Positions 26,944 to 37,150 are shown, numbered from the stretch's first letter. The stretch: 64,000 nucleotides of DNA from Fen-1273 sp963837815 (GCA_963837815.1 CAWIOS010000016.1:248001-312000), one strand, 5' to 3'. Program-made: numbers and translations. The notes: generated from the sequence alone by a model not told the origin.

Positions 26944-27936
26944 ATGTACGCACGATTGAACTCGAAAAGCGCCGCGCTGGCCGGCAAATCGTACGAGATT
27001 GTCTCAGAGGCGGTCATCGGACACGGACCTGAGTGCAATCTCCTCATCAAAAGCGGAGTCCTTTCAGCGAAGCATGCACGCATATTCTTCGACCAGAAGA
27101 AAGGTTCGTACTATCTCGAGGACTTCAAGAGCCACAACGGTACGCTTCTCGACGGGAAGCCCGTGCAGGGGAAGGTAAAGCTGGAGAAGAAACACGTGAT
27201 CATGTTCGCCAACACGTTCACGTTCATATTCGTGCTTGAGCCGGGGCAGGCCGCCGATCCGCTCCCCCCTCCGCCGAAAGACCTCCCCCCCGAACCGGAA
27301 GCGCCTCCTCCTCCCAGGCGCAAGCCCGCCGAATCCGCCGTTCCCTCGTCTCCGCCGGTTGCGGCGGAGCACGCTGAGGCAGAGCACGTGCCCGGGCCGC
27401 AGGCCCCGAAGCCGTCTCCCGTTCATGAGGATGCATTCGGGATCGGGGAGCCTCCGGCGAAAGCCCGTCCGGCGGAGCCCGGGCCTGCGACGGACGAACC
27501 GCCCGCTCCCCCCGTCGTTGTCGCACAGGAGAAGGCGCCCGCGCCCCAGGCGCCCGTGCCCCAGGGGCGGGACGCGGCGCCGACGATGCTCATCGATGAG
27601 GCGCAGCTTGCCGATCTGCTCTCGCTCCCCCGGTTTGTTCTCGAGTTCAAGAATGTGCGCGGCGAGAAATCGACGGTGAACCTGAAGGAAGGGGAGAACA
27701 CCGTCGGAAGGCTCTCGACGAGCGACGTGGCTGTGGACGACGCCTCCATCTCGCGCAACCACGCGATAATCACGGTCCGCGCCGGGAAGGTCGCGCTCCG
27801 CGATCTCGGAAGCAAGAACGGGACGTATGTCGCGGACAAGAAGATCTCCGTCGACACGGAGGTTGCCCCCGATGCGCCGATCAGGTTCGGGCTCGTGAAG
27901 GCCACCATTCTCAAAAAAGCGGGGGGGGCGGCGTGA
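26944..27936 (+). CDS. Protein with two FHA domains and a Pro/Ala-rich linker
   Basis: 330-residue phosphothreonine-reader. FHA1 (about residues 10-90) has SAKHARI and SHNGT but HG in place of the GR that normally grips phosphate. A Pro/Ala/Glu-rich linker of roughly 120 residues follows. FHA2 (about 225-320) is canonical, with TVGR, SISRNHA and SKNGTYV. It is the first gene of an operon with a PP2C phosphatase and a Ser/Thr kinase, so it is probably a phosphorylation-dependent adaptor of that pair. Start chosen at 26944 because the promoter overlaps the alternative upstream start. Confidence 0.85.
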   Translation: MYARLNSKSAALAGKSYEIVSEAVIGHGPECNLLIKSGVLSAKHARIFFDQKKGSYYLEDFKSHNGTLLDGKPVQGKVKLEKKHVIMFANTFTFIFVLEPGQAADPLPPPPKDLPPEPEAPPPPRRKPAESAVPSSPPVAAEHAEAEHVPGPQAPKPSPVHEDAFGIGEPPAKARPAEPGPATDEPPAPPVVVAQEKAPAPQAPVPQGRDAAPTMLIDEAQLADLLSLPRFVLEFKNVRGEKSTVNLKEGENTVGRLSTSDVAVDDASISRNHAIITVRAGKVALRDLGSKNGTYVADKKISVDTEVAPDAPIRFGLVKATILKKAGGAA

Positions 27937-27969
27937 ACCCGGCATTGGTGACCAGGAGATGACCCGGCC

Positions 27970-28791
27970 GTGAGAAAAATCTCGTTCGGCAACGCCAGCC
28001 ATGTCGGGTCAGTCCGATCGGAAAACCAGGATTCGTTCGGGAAGTTTCCCGAGGGGAATCTGGATTTGAACTGTCCCGGCGGTCAGCTCTTCGTTATCGC
28101 TGACGGCATGGGAGGACAGAACGCCGGGAGGGAGGCGAGCACGATCGCCGTCAGGGAGATCGGCACGGCGTACTACGCCAGCGCCGATCCTTCCGTCATC
28201 AACAACCTCCGGCGGGCATTTTCCGCCGCCAACGAGGCGATCTACAAAAAGAGCGGGACGGGGCCGCAGTACCGCGGGATGGGGACCACGTGCGTCGTTC
28301 TCGTCCTGCGCGACGGGCACGCGTACATCGGGAACATCGGCGACAGCCGGGTGTACAAGATCAACCAGCGCGGGATCACGCAGCTCACGCGGGATCATTC
28401 CAAGGTCGCCGAGATGGTGCGGCGCGGAATCATCACGCACGAGGAAGCGCGGAATCATCCGGAACGTTCACACCTGTACCGTGCCATGGGACCGCGCCCT
28501 TCCGCTGACGTGGATTTCTTCGACGAGATGCCCCTCACATCGAGCCGTTCGTACCTGATGTGCACGGACGGCCTTTTCAATCACGTCGAGGACGAGGAGA
28601 TGAGGCAGATCGTGACCTCCCATCCGCCCGAGCGTGCGTGCAGCGCGCTCATCGAGCTTGCGAACGAACGCGGGGGGAGCGATAACATCACCGTGCAGGT
28701 CGTACGCGTCGACGTGAGCGCGTCGACCGTAAGCCCCCTGTCACGCAGCAGGGATAAACTGAAATCCATCTGGAAAACCGGGAAGAAGTGA
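27970..28791 (+). CDS. PP2C-family protein serine/threonine phosphatase
   Basis: 273-residue metal-dependent phosphatase that would reverse the action of the kinase encoded next. Metal-site motifs: SENQDSFG (Asp near 21), VIADGMGG (Asp 45), GNIGDSRVY, and GSDNITVQ near the end. GTG start with an AGGAG site upstream. Phosphatase-kinase pairing with FHA proteins is a common bacterial signalling arrangement. Confidence 0.93.
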   Translation: MRKISFGNASHVGSVRSENQDSFGKFPEGNLDLNCPGGQLFVIADGMGGQNAGREASTIAVREIGTAYYASADPSVINNLRRAFSAANEAIYKKSGTGPQYRGMGTTCVVLVLRDGHAYIGNIGDSRVYKINQRGITQLTRDHSKVAEMVRRGIITHEEARNHPERSHLYRAMGPRPSADVDFFDEMPLTSSRSYLMCTDGLFNHVEDEEMRQIVTSHPPERACSALIELANERGGSDNITVQVVRVDVSASTVSPLSRSRDKLKSIWKTGKK

Positions 28792-28798
28792 CGGCGCC

Positions 28799-30562
28799 AT
28801 GGACCCAATGATCGGCAAGATGATTGATTCGTACAAGATCCTCGAAGTCCTCGGGCGCGGGGGGATGGGGGTCGTGTACAGGGCGACCGACACGACGCTG
28901 GACAGGGATGTTGCGCTCAAGATGATGGACGTTCTCATCGCGAGCGACCCGAATTTTCTCAAGCGCTTCCAGTCGGAAGCGAAGGCGCTTGCGAAACTTC
29001 AGAATCCCAACATCGTCGGTATCTTCGCGCTCCGTCAGACGGAATTCGGGGTCTGCATCGTCATGGAGTTTGTGAACGGGAAGACGCTCGCCGACCTCCT
29101 GAAGCAGTCCGTTCTCCTGCCCGTCCCCAGGGTCGTCCGCATATTCAAGCAGCTCCTGACTGCGCTCGACCACGCGCACAGGGGAGGAGTGATCCACAGG
29201 GACATCAAGCCGGGGAACGTGATGCTCGCCGAGGGGGACGTGGTGAAGGTCACCGACTTCGGCCTTGCGAAAATCCAGAAGACGAACGTCTCCACCGTGA
29301 CGATGGGGACCGCGGGGACGCTCTACTATATGTCACCGGAGCAGATCCGGGGACTGGGACAGGTTGATGCGCGCGGCGACATCTACTCCGCCGGCATGGC
29401 GCTGTACGAGTGCCTCACCGGTCGCGTGCCGTTCAAGGCCGAGGACTCGGACTTCGCGGTCGCGCAGATGATCGTCGAGGGGCGCATCCCGCCGCCCGAG
29501 AAGCTGAACGCCTCGATCCCGAAGGATCTGGCGAAGATTGTCGTCAAGTCGATCGACAAGGATCCGGCGAAACGGTACCAGACCGCTGCGGAGATGGTGA
29601 CCGCGCTTGAGAGATTCGAGCAGACGCTGAAGGGTGGGGACTACAGGATGACGGACGCTCCCACGATCGTCGGGCCGGCGATCGGGCTCCCCGCAAAGCC
29701 GAAATCGCTCGCAACATCGGCAAATACGAAGCTCTACGGCATTATTGCCGCAGCCGTTGTCGTGCTCATCGTCACCTACTTTGTTGCGCGGCCGTATGTA
29801 TTTCCCGAAGAGGGGAAGCTCACCGTCGAGATCATTCCCGACAACGGGAGCGTGTACATCGACGGTTCGGCTGTGAAAACCCCCGTCCGCGATGTCGCCG
29901 TCACGGCGGGGACACGGAAAGTGACCGCGATCTGGGGAAGGAACCGCGTCGATACCGCCGTGACCGTGACCGACGGCCAGCCGTTCCTCCTTTCCCTGAG
30001 GGAGCCGAAGGGGATCGTCAGGCAGCCGGCCGCCACCGAGACCGCCGAAAAGTCAAACCTTCCTCCCCTGACGACGGAGACGAAGAAGGAAGAGGAGAAG
30101 CCGGCGGTTCCTGCGACGACGCGTGTGGCGGATGTGGAGATGACGTTTGAGGCTGTGCCGGACGGCGAGGTGAGCGTGGATGACGGTCCGTTCAGGGACG
30201 CGAAAGGCGGCGTCAGGGTCATGGTCCGGCCGGGAACGAGAAGGGTGGTGTTCAGGAACGGAGGGTTGACGAAACCGGATGTTCTCGAAGTGAGGCCCGG
30301 TGTTATGGACGGACGAAAGTGCTGGTTCCGGGCGCCTGTAAATGTGGCCTGCAGGCCCGGGTGGGCGTACATTGTGATTGACGGGGTGACGACCGAACTT
30401 ACGACGCCCAACGCAGTTCAACTGACTGCCGGGAAACACACGATCAGCGTTGAAAAGAAGGGATATGCCCCGAGTCCGCCCCGGTATGAAGTGAACATCG
30501 ACGTGCCGACGCTGATAAAGCCGGCCGCCATACCGGCGCCGTTCGAGTTGATCAAGAAGTAA
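28799..30562 (+). CDS. Membrane-bound Ser/Thr protein kinase (Hanks type) with PEGA-like extracytoplasmic domains
   Basis: 587 residues. The kinase domain is at about 12-275 with GRGGMGVVY, the ATP lysine K41, HRDIKPGN (catalytic D135), DFG (D153) and an activation segment ending MSPEQ. One membrane helix at about 313-331 (IIAAAVVVLIVTYFV). The outer region has PEGA-like repeats (VYIDGSAVKTP, VSVDDGPFRDA, AYIVIDGVTTEL). It probably senses an envelope signal and signals through the FHA protein upstream. 7-bp gap to the phosphatase gene. Confidence 0.93.
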   Translation: MDPMIGKMIDSYKILEVLGRGGMGVVYRATDTTLDRDVALKMMDVLIASDPNFLKRFQSEAKALAKLQNPNIVGIFALRQTEFGVCIVMEFVNGKTLADLLKQSVLLPVPRVVRIFKQLLTALDHAHRGGVIHRDIKPGNVMLAEGDVVKVTDFGLAKIQKTNVSTVTMGTAGTLYYMSPEQIRGLGQVDARGDIYSAGMALYECLTGRVPFKAEDSDFAVAQMIVEGRIPPPEKLNASIPKDLAKIVVKSIDKDPAKRYQTAAEMVTALERFEQTLKGGDYRMTDAPTIVGPAIGLPAKPKSLATSANTKLYGIIAAAVVVLIVTYFVARPYVFPEEGKLTVEIIPDNGSVYIDGSAVKTPVRDVAVTAGTRKVTAIWGRNRVDTAVTVTDGQPFLLSLREPKGIVRQPAATETAEKSNLPPLTTETKKEEEKPAVPATTRVADVEMTFEAVPDGEVSVDDGPFRDAKGGVRVMVRPGTRRVVFRNGGLTKPDVLEVRPGVMDGRKCWFRAPVNVACRPGWAYIVIDGVTTELTTPNAVQLTAGKHTISVEKKGYAPSPPRYEVNIDVPTLIKPAAIPAPFELIKK

Positions 30563-30589
30563 CGACAGACACTTCAGAGGAGAGACACG

Positions 30590-31639
30590 ATGAGGACGAT
30601 AAGGAAGAGCATGCTGCGCCGCACACTCCTGGTGGTCTCCTGCGCGGTGCTTGTTTCGGCCCTGCCCGGTTCGGCCCGGTCCCTCCGGGCTCAGGGAAAA
30701 GGGGACGACAAGCTCAAAACGGGGATCGATTACTTTAATGCCGGTGATTTCGACAACGCGATCAAGGTCTATACGGATATCGCGGCCGACAAGTCCTTCG
30801 ACAGGCCCGTGCGGCGCGAGGCGTTCCTGGGACTCGGACGCGCCTACTTTGCGAAGGACAACAAGGACAAGGCAAAGACCGCACTCAGCGAAATGCTCGA
30901 CCTTGAGCCGCCCCTTGTCGAACTCAACCCGGACGAAGAGGCGCCGCCGTTATTGAAACTCTACTACAAGGTGCGCCAGGAAAAAGCCGGCAACATGCAG
31001 GTGGAGAGGGCTGACCCGGGGATCAAGACGATCGCCGTCCTTGACTTCAAGAATTCCTCCGTCGACGACAGGGAGAAATTCAACCCGATGGAGATGGGGT
31101 TTTCGGAGCTGATGATCAACCAGCTCCGGGGCGCCGTCCAGCTCAAGGTCGTGGAACGCGAACGGATCGCCTGGCTCATGGGTGAGATCGGTCTGGAGAA
31201 CACCCCGGGAAAGTTCGACGTGAACTCCGCGGTGCGCGTCGGGAAACAGCTCGGCGTGAACGCCGTCGTCATGGGGAGCTTCATCAAGTTCAAGGGGGAC
31301 ATGTGGCTCGGGGCCAGGCTCGTCAAGGTGGAGACGGGGGAGATCCTCGCAACGGACGACGTGAAGGGGGATGCAGACGATTTCTTCGGGCTCTGCGAAA
31401 AGCTGAGCGCGAAGGTTGCGAAGGCGGTGAACGTCAACATCACGGAAGCGCAGCTCGAGAAGGGGACGGAGACCAAATCGCTTGATGCGATGATGGCCTA
31501 TTCCGAAGGGCTCGTCCTCGTCGAGCGCGGCGACTACGACGGGGCGTATAAGAAGTTCAACGAGGCGCTGGAGAAGGATCCTTCCTACGAGAAGGCGCAC
31601 CTGAAGGCGGAAAGCATAAAGCCACTACTCCGGAGCTGA
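30590..31639 (+). CDS. Exported TPR/CsgG-type protein
   Basis: 349 residues. A signal peptide (LLVVSCAVLVSALPGSARS) is followed by N-terminal tetratricopeptide-like helices (about 45-115) and a CsgG/FlgO-like alpha-beta domain (TIAVLDFKNSSVDDRE, LSELMINQLRG, ERERIAWLMGE, VNAVVMGSFIKF; about 145-290). A last TPR closes the protein. Such proteins sit in the periplasm or at the outer membrane and are thought to act in envelope assembly. Follows the kinase by 27 bp; probably the same operon. Confidence 0.78.
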   Translation: MRTIRKSMLRRTLLVVSCAVLVSALPGSARSLRAQGKGDDKLKTGIDYFNAGDFDNAIKVYTDIAADKSFDRPVRREAFLGLGRAYFAKDNKDKAKTALSEMLDLEPPLVELNPDEEAPPLLKLYYKVRQEKAGNMQVERADPGIKTIAVLDFKNSSVDDREKFNPMEMGFSELMINQLRGAVQLKVVERERIAWLMGEIGLENTPGKFDVNSAVRVGKQLGVNAVVMGSFIKFKGDMWLGARLVKVETGEILATDDVKGDADDFFGLCEKLSAKVAKAVNVNITEAQLEKGTETKSLDAMMAYSEGLVLVERGDYDGAYKKFNEALEKDPSYEKAHLKAESIKPLLRS

Positions 31640-31642
31640 CTC

Positions 31643-32968
31643 ATGAATGCGCCTCGCGGTCTGTCCTTCCTCCTCCTGGTGCTGCCGATCGTCCTGTCTG
31701 CCTGCGGGACGACGGGAACGGTGGAGAACCCGCAGGATTACGCGCAGACGGTGCGGAAACTGCAGGAGCGTCTTGTGACGAACCCGGCCGACCCGGAGGC
31801 CCTTCGCGACCTCGGGGTCATCTATTTTGAGACGCACCAGTACCCGCAGGCGCGGGACTATCTCAAAAAAGCGTCGATGGCCAACGAGCACGACGGCAAA
31901 ACGCTCTTCTATCTCGGCATGACCCGGGAGTACGACAACGATATGAAGGGGGCGCTCGCCGCGTACATCAACTACACGGACATCGCCTCGTCGTCGCCGT
32001 ACCACAAGCTGATGGAGGCCCGGTACTACGTCGTGACGAAAGAGCTGATCGCCGACCAGTTCCGTGAGCTCGCGGCGAACGAGGATTCGCTGGGGAGGCA
32101 GAACACGCCGTCGAACGCCGTCGCAGTGTTCCCGCTCGTCTACCAGGGGAGCGAAGCGAAGTTCTCCACGCTCGGGCTGGGCCTTGGCGAAATGATGACG
32201 ATCGATCTCGGCCACGTGAAGAAGCTGAGGCTCGTCGAGAGGCTCCGCGTCGATGAGCTCATGAGCGAGCTGAAATTCAGCGCCTCAAGCGCGGTCGATC
32301 CATCCACCGCTCCCCGGCTGGGGAAGTTCCTGGCAGCGGGACGGATCATCGGGGGAAGGTACAACGTTTCCGCGGACAACACGCTCAGGCTTGACGTCGC
32401 GTCACTCGATATCGGGAAGGGGAAGGCGCCTTCGGCGCAGACGCAGTCTGACGCGCTCGAGAACCTCTTCCGCCTGCAGAAGGAGATTGTCTTCTCGGTG
32501 GTGAAGGACATGGGGATCACGCTGACGCGCGAAGAGACCGAGGCGATTCAGAGAATTCCCACGAAGAATCTCCAGGCGTTCTTTGCATACTCCGTGGGAC
32601 TGGAGAAGGAGGGGGAGGGCGACTTCGAATCCGCCGGCGTGTATTTCAAACAGGCGAGCGCCCTTGATCCGTCGTTTGCGCCGGCCAGGGCCAAGGCGGA
32701 TCTCTCCGACGCGATGAACCTGGCCGGGGGCACGAAGGAGTCGGCGCTCTCCGCGTCGCACAAAATAAGTCCGCCCCCGGGCTCGGACGATGCACAGCGG
32801 GGGAGAGGGACGCGCGCCCTCATGGCACGACGGTTCAACAACCTGAACAACATGATAAAGCTCGTCTTCCTCCCCGGGATGGACAACCAGTCGCCGAGCG
32901 CCGTCGCGGTTAACAACGGCGTTTCGATCGGTCTGCTCCCGTCGCCCCCTCCTCCGCCGGTGCGCTGA
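31643..32968 (+). CDS. TPR/CsgG-type lipoprotein
   Basis: 441 residues, begins 3 bp after the previous gene and has the same plan, so the pair is probably an ancient duplication. Lipobox LSAC near residue 21, TPR helices (about 30-115), then a CsgG-like domain (NAVAVFPLVYQGSE, LGLGLGEMMTIDL, VERLRVDELM, RIIGGRYNVS) and a C-terminal TPR plus a low-complexity Pro-rich end. It may assemble with its neighbour at the outer membrane. Confidence 0.75.
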   Translation: MNAPRGLSFLLLVLPIVLSACGTTGTVENPQDYAQTVRKLQERLVTNPADPEALRDLGVIYFETHQYPQARDYLKKASMANEHDGKTLFYLGMTREYDNDMKGALAAYINYTDIASSSPYHKLMEARYYVVTKELIADQFRELAANEDSLGRQNTPSNAVAVFPLVYQGSEAKFSTLGLGLGEMMTIDLGHVKKLRLVERLRVDELMSELKFSASSAVDPSTAPRLGKFLAAGRIIGGRYNVSADNTLRLDVASLDIGKGKAPSAQTQSDALENLFRLQKEIVFSVVKDMGITLTREETEAIQRIPTKNLQAFFAYSVGLEKEGEGDFESAGVYFKQASALDPSFAPARAKADLSDAMNLAGGTKESALSASHKISPPPGSDDAQRGRGTRALMARRFNNLNNMIKLVFLPGMDNQSPSAVAVNNGVSIGLLPSPPPPPVR

Positions 32969-33042
32969 TTGCCGTCAGTCGGAAGTCAGTGGACACATGG
33001 GGGCTCTGATGATGCACACACGTACGCCGGCAATTCGCTGCC

Positions 33043-33048
33043 AGGAGG
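33043..33048 (+). promoter_or_regulatory. Ribosome-binding site deciding the start of the T9SS protein
   Basis: AGGAGG lies 7 bp before the ATG at 33056, which begins a clear signal peptide; the same frame is open further upstream but lacks this site. Confidence 0.7.
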
Positions 33049-33055
33049 CACATTC

Positions 33056-36037
33056 ATGAACAGAAGGCTGATGCGGACAATTCTTGTTGTCGCGGGACTG
33101 TGTGCAGTGATGTCGCAGGCATCTCTCACGCAGACACGGCATTCTCCCCGACGGCCTCGCACGCAGCCGCAACACGGCATTCACGCCCTCTCACCGCAGG
33201 TGCGGGAATCGATCGCGGGCATACAGGCCGTCAACATCCCGTGGATCGATTCGCTCGAATCGGGCGCGGGGTTGTGGACGACAACCGGATTCTGGCACCT
33301 TTCGGTCCAGCCGCAGCATATCGCGGTCCTCAATCCGGCGATCAACCCAACGCTCGTTCTGCTTCCCGACTCGGGGTATCTCCCTTCGGCGCACTCCGGC
33401 AACAACGCGCTCTGGTACGGCGAGGACACGACCGGGACGTACATCGGGAAGGATTTTACCCAGGAGCCCCAGACTCCGCTGGACGGGGGGACATCGCTGG
33501 AGGCGAACACCGGGTCCGCGATCACTCCTCCTATCAACCTTGTCGGCGCCAAGACGCCGTTGCTCAGTTTCTGGACCTGGTGGGAGATTGAGGGAATTGC
33601 CACCTCCGCATTTGATCTGATGCATGTCGAGGCCTCCACCGATTCGGGCGTAACGTGGAATCCCCTCGGCCGCGGCCTCATCAACCCGCTCGATGATGAT
33701 GCCAACGGGGACGACTGGAAAGAGTACTCATCGGGGGGGCTCGGCAAGCAGGGAAAGTGGATTCACGAATATTTCGATCTCACAGCCTACGCGGGACAGG
33801 TGATATGGATCCAGTTCCGGTTCGAAACGATAGATAATCTGTATAACGGTTTCAGGGGATGGCTTATTGACGACATCGGTGTCGGCACCGCGTCGGCGCC
33901 GGCCCCCACGATCACGCAGGTGTCCCCGTCCGCGGGGAACATTTCTCAGCTCCTGGGATTCAGTGGTACGAGTTTTGTCAGCGGTGCGACGGTCCAGGTA
34001 GACTCTACGACGGTCGACCCGGGGAGCGTCGGCGTTGTCAGCACGACGTTCACCCAATTTTACATCCCGACGTCGATCAGCAACGGCTCGCACAGCCTGC
34101 GGATCACGAATCCTGACGGAAAGACGTTTGTCCTGCCAAACGCGTTTACGGTCACGTCGGACGTCCCCCCGGTGCTCTATACCGTGACGCCGGATTCGGC
34201 TCCCGTGGGAGTTTCCGCACCGATCACGATCTCGGGGAGTAATTTTCTTCCGGGTGCAACTGTGGATATCGGGGGACTCCCGGCCTCCGGAGTTCAGGTT
34301 ACGGGGACAATTCAGATCCAGGCGTATTCGCCGAATAAGCTCCCTGTCGGGACGTACAACGTCACCGTGGCGAACCCGGACGGCCTTTCCGACGTGTCCG
34401 TGCTGGGATTCAAGGTGTTCACGCCGAACATGACGGTCACGGCGACGGGTGATTCGCTCGTCGGGAATGCGCAGCCCCTGACTGTCACTCCAGCCACGGG
34501 AAAGACGTTCCAGGGCGGTTTCATTTGTTTCAGGCCCGGCGGTTCGACCGCATATGATACGCTGGCGCTGACCGGCACGGGGCCGTTTACAGTCAATCTT
34601 CCCGCGAGCGTGATCACGATCCGCGGCGTGGAGTATTATATTACGCTCAATTCGGCGGCGGCGGGTCCGGTGACATTTCCGCCCGTGAATCCCGCAATCA
34701 GCCCCGCGGTGCTGCCGGTGAGGCTTGCAAAGCTCGCCACCCCGCTCGCGCTCAGCCCGTTGAAGTATGCCATGTTCTCCGCCCCGGTGCTCCTTGACAA
34801 TCCGGACGTCCTGGCCCAGCTGGGGGGCGATTACGGCGCATACAATCCGTCGGTGTGGCGGGTGTTCCACTGGGAGGATTCGACGTACAGGGAGGCGGTT
34901 CTCCCGGCTGCGATCGCAGGCCCGATGGCGATGGTTCCGGGAAGAGCTTTCTGGCTTGTCACGGCGGGCGGCACCCCCTTCACGTTCAAACAGGGGACGT
35001 CGGTGCCGAGCGTGCAGCCCTATGTCGTCCCTCTCGACACCGGCTGGAATCAGATCGCGGATCCGTTCGCATTCGCCGTGTCGTGGAGCGCCGTGGGGGG
35101 GAGCTATGCGCTCTATGGACCCTATCATTACGACGGCACACAGTATCAGATAACGCCGAATGTCCTGATGCCGTACGACGGATATTTCGTCTACAACCCT
35201 CCCGGGTCGGAAACCAACCAGCTGACATTCTACCCCGTCGAAGCGACCGTCACCACGGTTCCGAAAGCCGGATTCGCGCCCGCCGCACTCGGTCCGGGGG
35301 AATTCGTCATGCAGATCTCCGCATCGATGGCCGGAACGGATTTCCGTGATACGTACAATTACATCGGACTCCGGACCGGCGCCTCCGCGGGGAGGGACCA
35401 TCTCGACGCGCCGAAACCTCCTTCGATCGGGAATGCGCTTCAGGTCGAAATCAACGACCGGGGAACGACGTACATCCAGAATTTCAAGCCCCCGGTCGGC
35501 GAAGGCCAGTCATGGATCTTCGACGTGCGGGCGCTCGGGACGAAGGGGGACGCTGTCGTATCGCTGACGACGTCAGGGTCTCTGCCGGCGGGATACGGCG
35601 TTCACGTGCTTGATATGAGCGAGGAGAATGCGCTCCCGGCGGGACAGGGGAGTTTCCATGTTGCACTCGGCGCGTCGGATGCTCCCCATTACTACAAGGT
35701 GATCATGGGGACTGACGCGTATGCGGCGAAGGAGAGCAATGGCATACCCCTCCAGCCGGTGTCATTTGCGCTGGAGCAGAACTATCCCAACCCGTTCAAC
35801 CCGGCGACGACAATCCGGTATTCCCTGGCGAAGAGGAGCGATGTCACGCTCGAGGTCTACTCCGTGCTTGGCCAGAGGGTCCGGACGCTCTTCAGCGGCA
35901 ACCAGATAACGGGTGAGTATGAAGTCCAGTGGGACGGCACGGCGGATAACGGAGTGCACGTGGCGAGCGGAGTCTATTTCTACAGGCTGCGGACAGGAGA
36001 ATTCAACGCCGTCCGGAAGCTTGTCATGATCAGGTAA
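33056..36037 (+). CDS. Large secreted protein with IPT/TIG domains and T9SS sorting domain
   Basis: 993 residues. Signal peptide (LMRTILVVAGLCAVMSQA) followed by a MAM/concanavalin-like region (LSFWTWWEIEG, WIHEYFDLTAYAGQVIWIQFRFE). Two IPT/TIG domains follow (TITQVSPSAGNIS, and VTPDSAPVGVSAPITISGSN), then a long beta-rich region. The C-terminal sorting domain runs from NYPNPFNPATTIRYSL to GVYFYRLRTGEF. Probably a surface-anchored adhesin-like or structural protein; no catalytic motif seen. Sits downstream of the kinase and CsgG-type genes on the same strand. Confidence 0.82.
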   Translation: MNRRLMRTILVVAGLCAVMSQASLTQTRHSPRRPRTQPQHGIHALSPQVRESIAGIQAVNIPWIDSLESGAGLWTTTGFWHLSVQPQHIAVLNPAINPTLVLLPDSGYLPSAHSGNNALWYGEDTTGTYIGKDFTQEPQTPLDGGTSLEANTGSAITPPINLVGAKTPLLSFWTWWEIEGIATSAFDLMHVEASTDSGVTWNPLGRGLINPLDDDANGDDWKEYSSGGLGKQGKWIHEYFDLTAYAGQVIWIQFRFETIDNLYNGFRGWLIDDIGVGTASAPAPTITQVSPSAGNISQLLGFSGTSFVSGATVQVDSTTVDPGSVGVVSTTFTQFYIPTSISNGSHSLRITNPDGKTFVLPNAFTVTSDVPPVLYTVTPDSAPVGVSAPITISGSNFLPGATVDIGGLPASGVQVTGTIQIQAYSPNKLPVGTYNVTVANPDGLSDVSVLGFKVFTPNMTVTATGDSLVGNAQPLTVTPATGKTFQGGFICFRPGGSTAYDTLALTGTGPFTVNLPASVITIRGVEYYITLNSAAAGPVTFPPVNPAISPAVLPVRLAKLATPLALSPLKYAMFSAPVLLDNPDVLAQLGGDYGAYNPSVWRVFHWEDSTYREAVLPAAIAGPMAMVPGRAFWLVTAGGTPFTFKQGTSVPSVQPYVVPLDTGWNQIADPFAFAVSWSAVGGSYALYGPYHYDGTQYQITPNVLMPYDGYFVYNPPGSETNQLTFYPVEATVTTVPKAGFAPAALGPGEFVMQISASMAGTDFRDTYNYIGLRTGASAGRDHLDAPKPPSIGNALQVEINDRGTTYIQNFKPPVGEGQSWIFDVRALGTKGDAVVSLTTSGSLPAGYGVHVLDMSEENALPAGQGSFHVALGASDAPHYYKVIMGTDAYAAKESNGIPLQPVSFALEQNYPNPFNPATTIRYSLAKRSDVTLEVYSVLGQRVRTLFSGNQITGEYEVQWDGTADNGVHVASGVYFYRLRTGEFNAVRKLVMIR

Positions 36038-36050
36038 CATCGAGGATACT

Positions 36051-37145
36051 ATGAGGCGATCCCCCGCTCTTCTTTTCCTTCTCATTCTTTCCGCGGCGGC
36101 ACGGTCACAGACCGATCAGAACGTGATCAGCCGGCAGGGCTCGGTCAGCATCACGCCGGTCTATCAGAGCTGGACCGGAAAGAACGCGGGATTCAGTTTT
36201 TCGGAATTCAGCACGATGATCGCGGCCTATGTGCCCATGGGACGGAACGCGAGCCTCAGTGTCGGGGGGGGCGGTGCCGCTTCCGGCGGTGACGTTGCCG
36301 CACTGAGCGGTCTGACCGACGTGCAGCTCGGGGTGAACTATTATCTCGAACCGGCAAACACGGTCTTCAGTCTCGGTGTCAACGCGCCCACGGGAAAAAA
36401 AGAGCTCTCGCACGATCAGTTCACGACCTCGATTCTCTTCAGCCAGCCGCTCTTCAACATGCAGGTCCCGGTGTGGGGACAGGGCCTCAACCTGAATCCG
36501 GGCGTTTCCTGGGTCTTCCCCGCGAACGACAATCTCGTTCTCGGGCTTGCGGCGGCCTACCAGTACCGGGGGAAGTACAAACCGATCGACGGGGGAGGCT
36601 TCTACGCGCCGGGGGGAGAAATCACCGGGAGCCTGGGCGCGGATTACAGGCTGAACGACGTCCAGTCGCTGTCGGCGGATTTCATGTTCACTTCCTACGG
36701 GACCGACACGTACAACGACGCACAGGTTTTCGCATCGGGCAATTCCTACTGGTTCAATGTCCAGTACAGGCAGTTCTTCCATGAAAACGAGCTCCATGTG
36801 ACCGCGGGGTACCGCTCGACATCAAAAGGAAAGGTGGCGGGGGTGGGGGGACTCGTGAGCGAAGCGGAGAGACTGGAGCCGGGGCGGTTTGAAGCGAGCT
36901 GTGAGTTCAAGCAGGTATTCAATCCCCGGTTCTCCGTGTCGTATCTCGCTGAAGTCCGGATCTACGAAAACACCCCAGAGGCCTATTCGGGTTCGAAGGT
37001 CGCGGGCGTGGGGGCGGCACCCGCGTTCTCGCTCCCCTCGGGGCTTTACTTCCCGGCGCTGCTGAAGGTGGATTTCGGAAACCTGAAAGGCGGCGGATCG
37101 ATAACGGGACTGGATGCGAGGATCGGCGTGGGGCACACGTTCTGA
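36051..37145 (+). CDS. Outer-membrane beta-barrel protein
   Basis: 364 residues with a signal peptide (LLFLLILSAAARSQ), alternating amphipathic strands throughout and a C-terminal Phe in VGHTF, the usual outer-membrane insertion signal. Repeated aromatic-girdle strands such as LNPGVSWVF and AAYQYRGKY fit a transporter-like porin of the FadL/meta-pathway size range. Starts 14 bp after the T9SS gene. Substrate unknown. Confidence 0.75.
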   Translation: MRRSPALLFLLILSAAARSQTDQNVISRQGSVSITPVYQSWTGKNAGFSFSEFSTMIAAYVPMGRNASLSVGGGGAASGGDVAALSGLTDVQLGVNYYLEPANTVFSLGVNAPTGKKELSHDQFTTSILFSQPLFNMQVPVWGQGLNLNPGVSWVFPANDNLVLGLAAAYQYRGKYKPIDGGGFYAPGGEITGSLGADYRLNDVQSLSADFMFTSYGTDTYNDAQVFASGNSYWFNVQYRQFFHENELHVTAGYRSTSKGKVAGVGGLVSEAERLEPGRFEASCEFKQVFNPRFSVSYLAEVRIYENTPEAYSGSKVAGVGAAPAFSLPSGLYFPALLKVDFGNLKGGGSITGLDARIGVGHTF

Positions 37146-37150
37146 CACTT

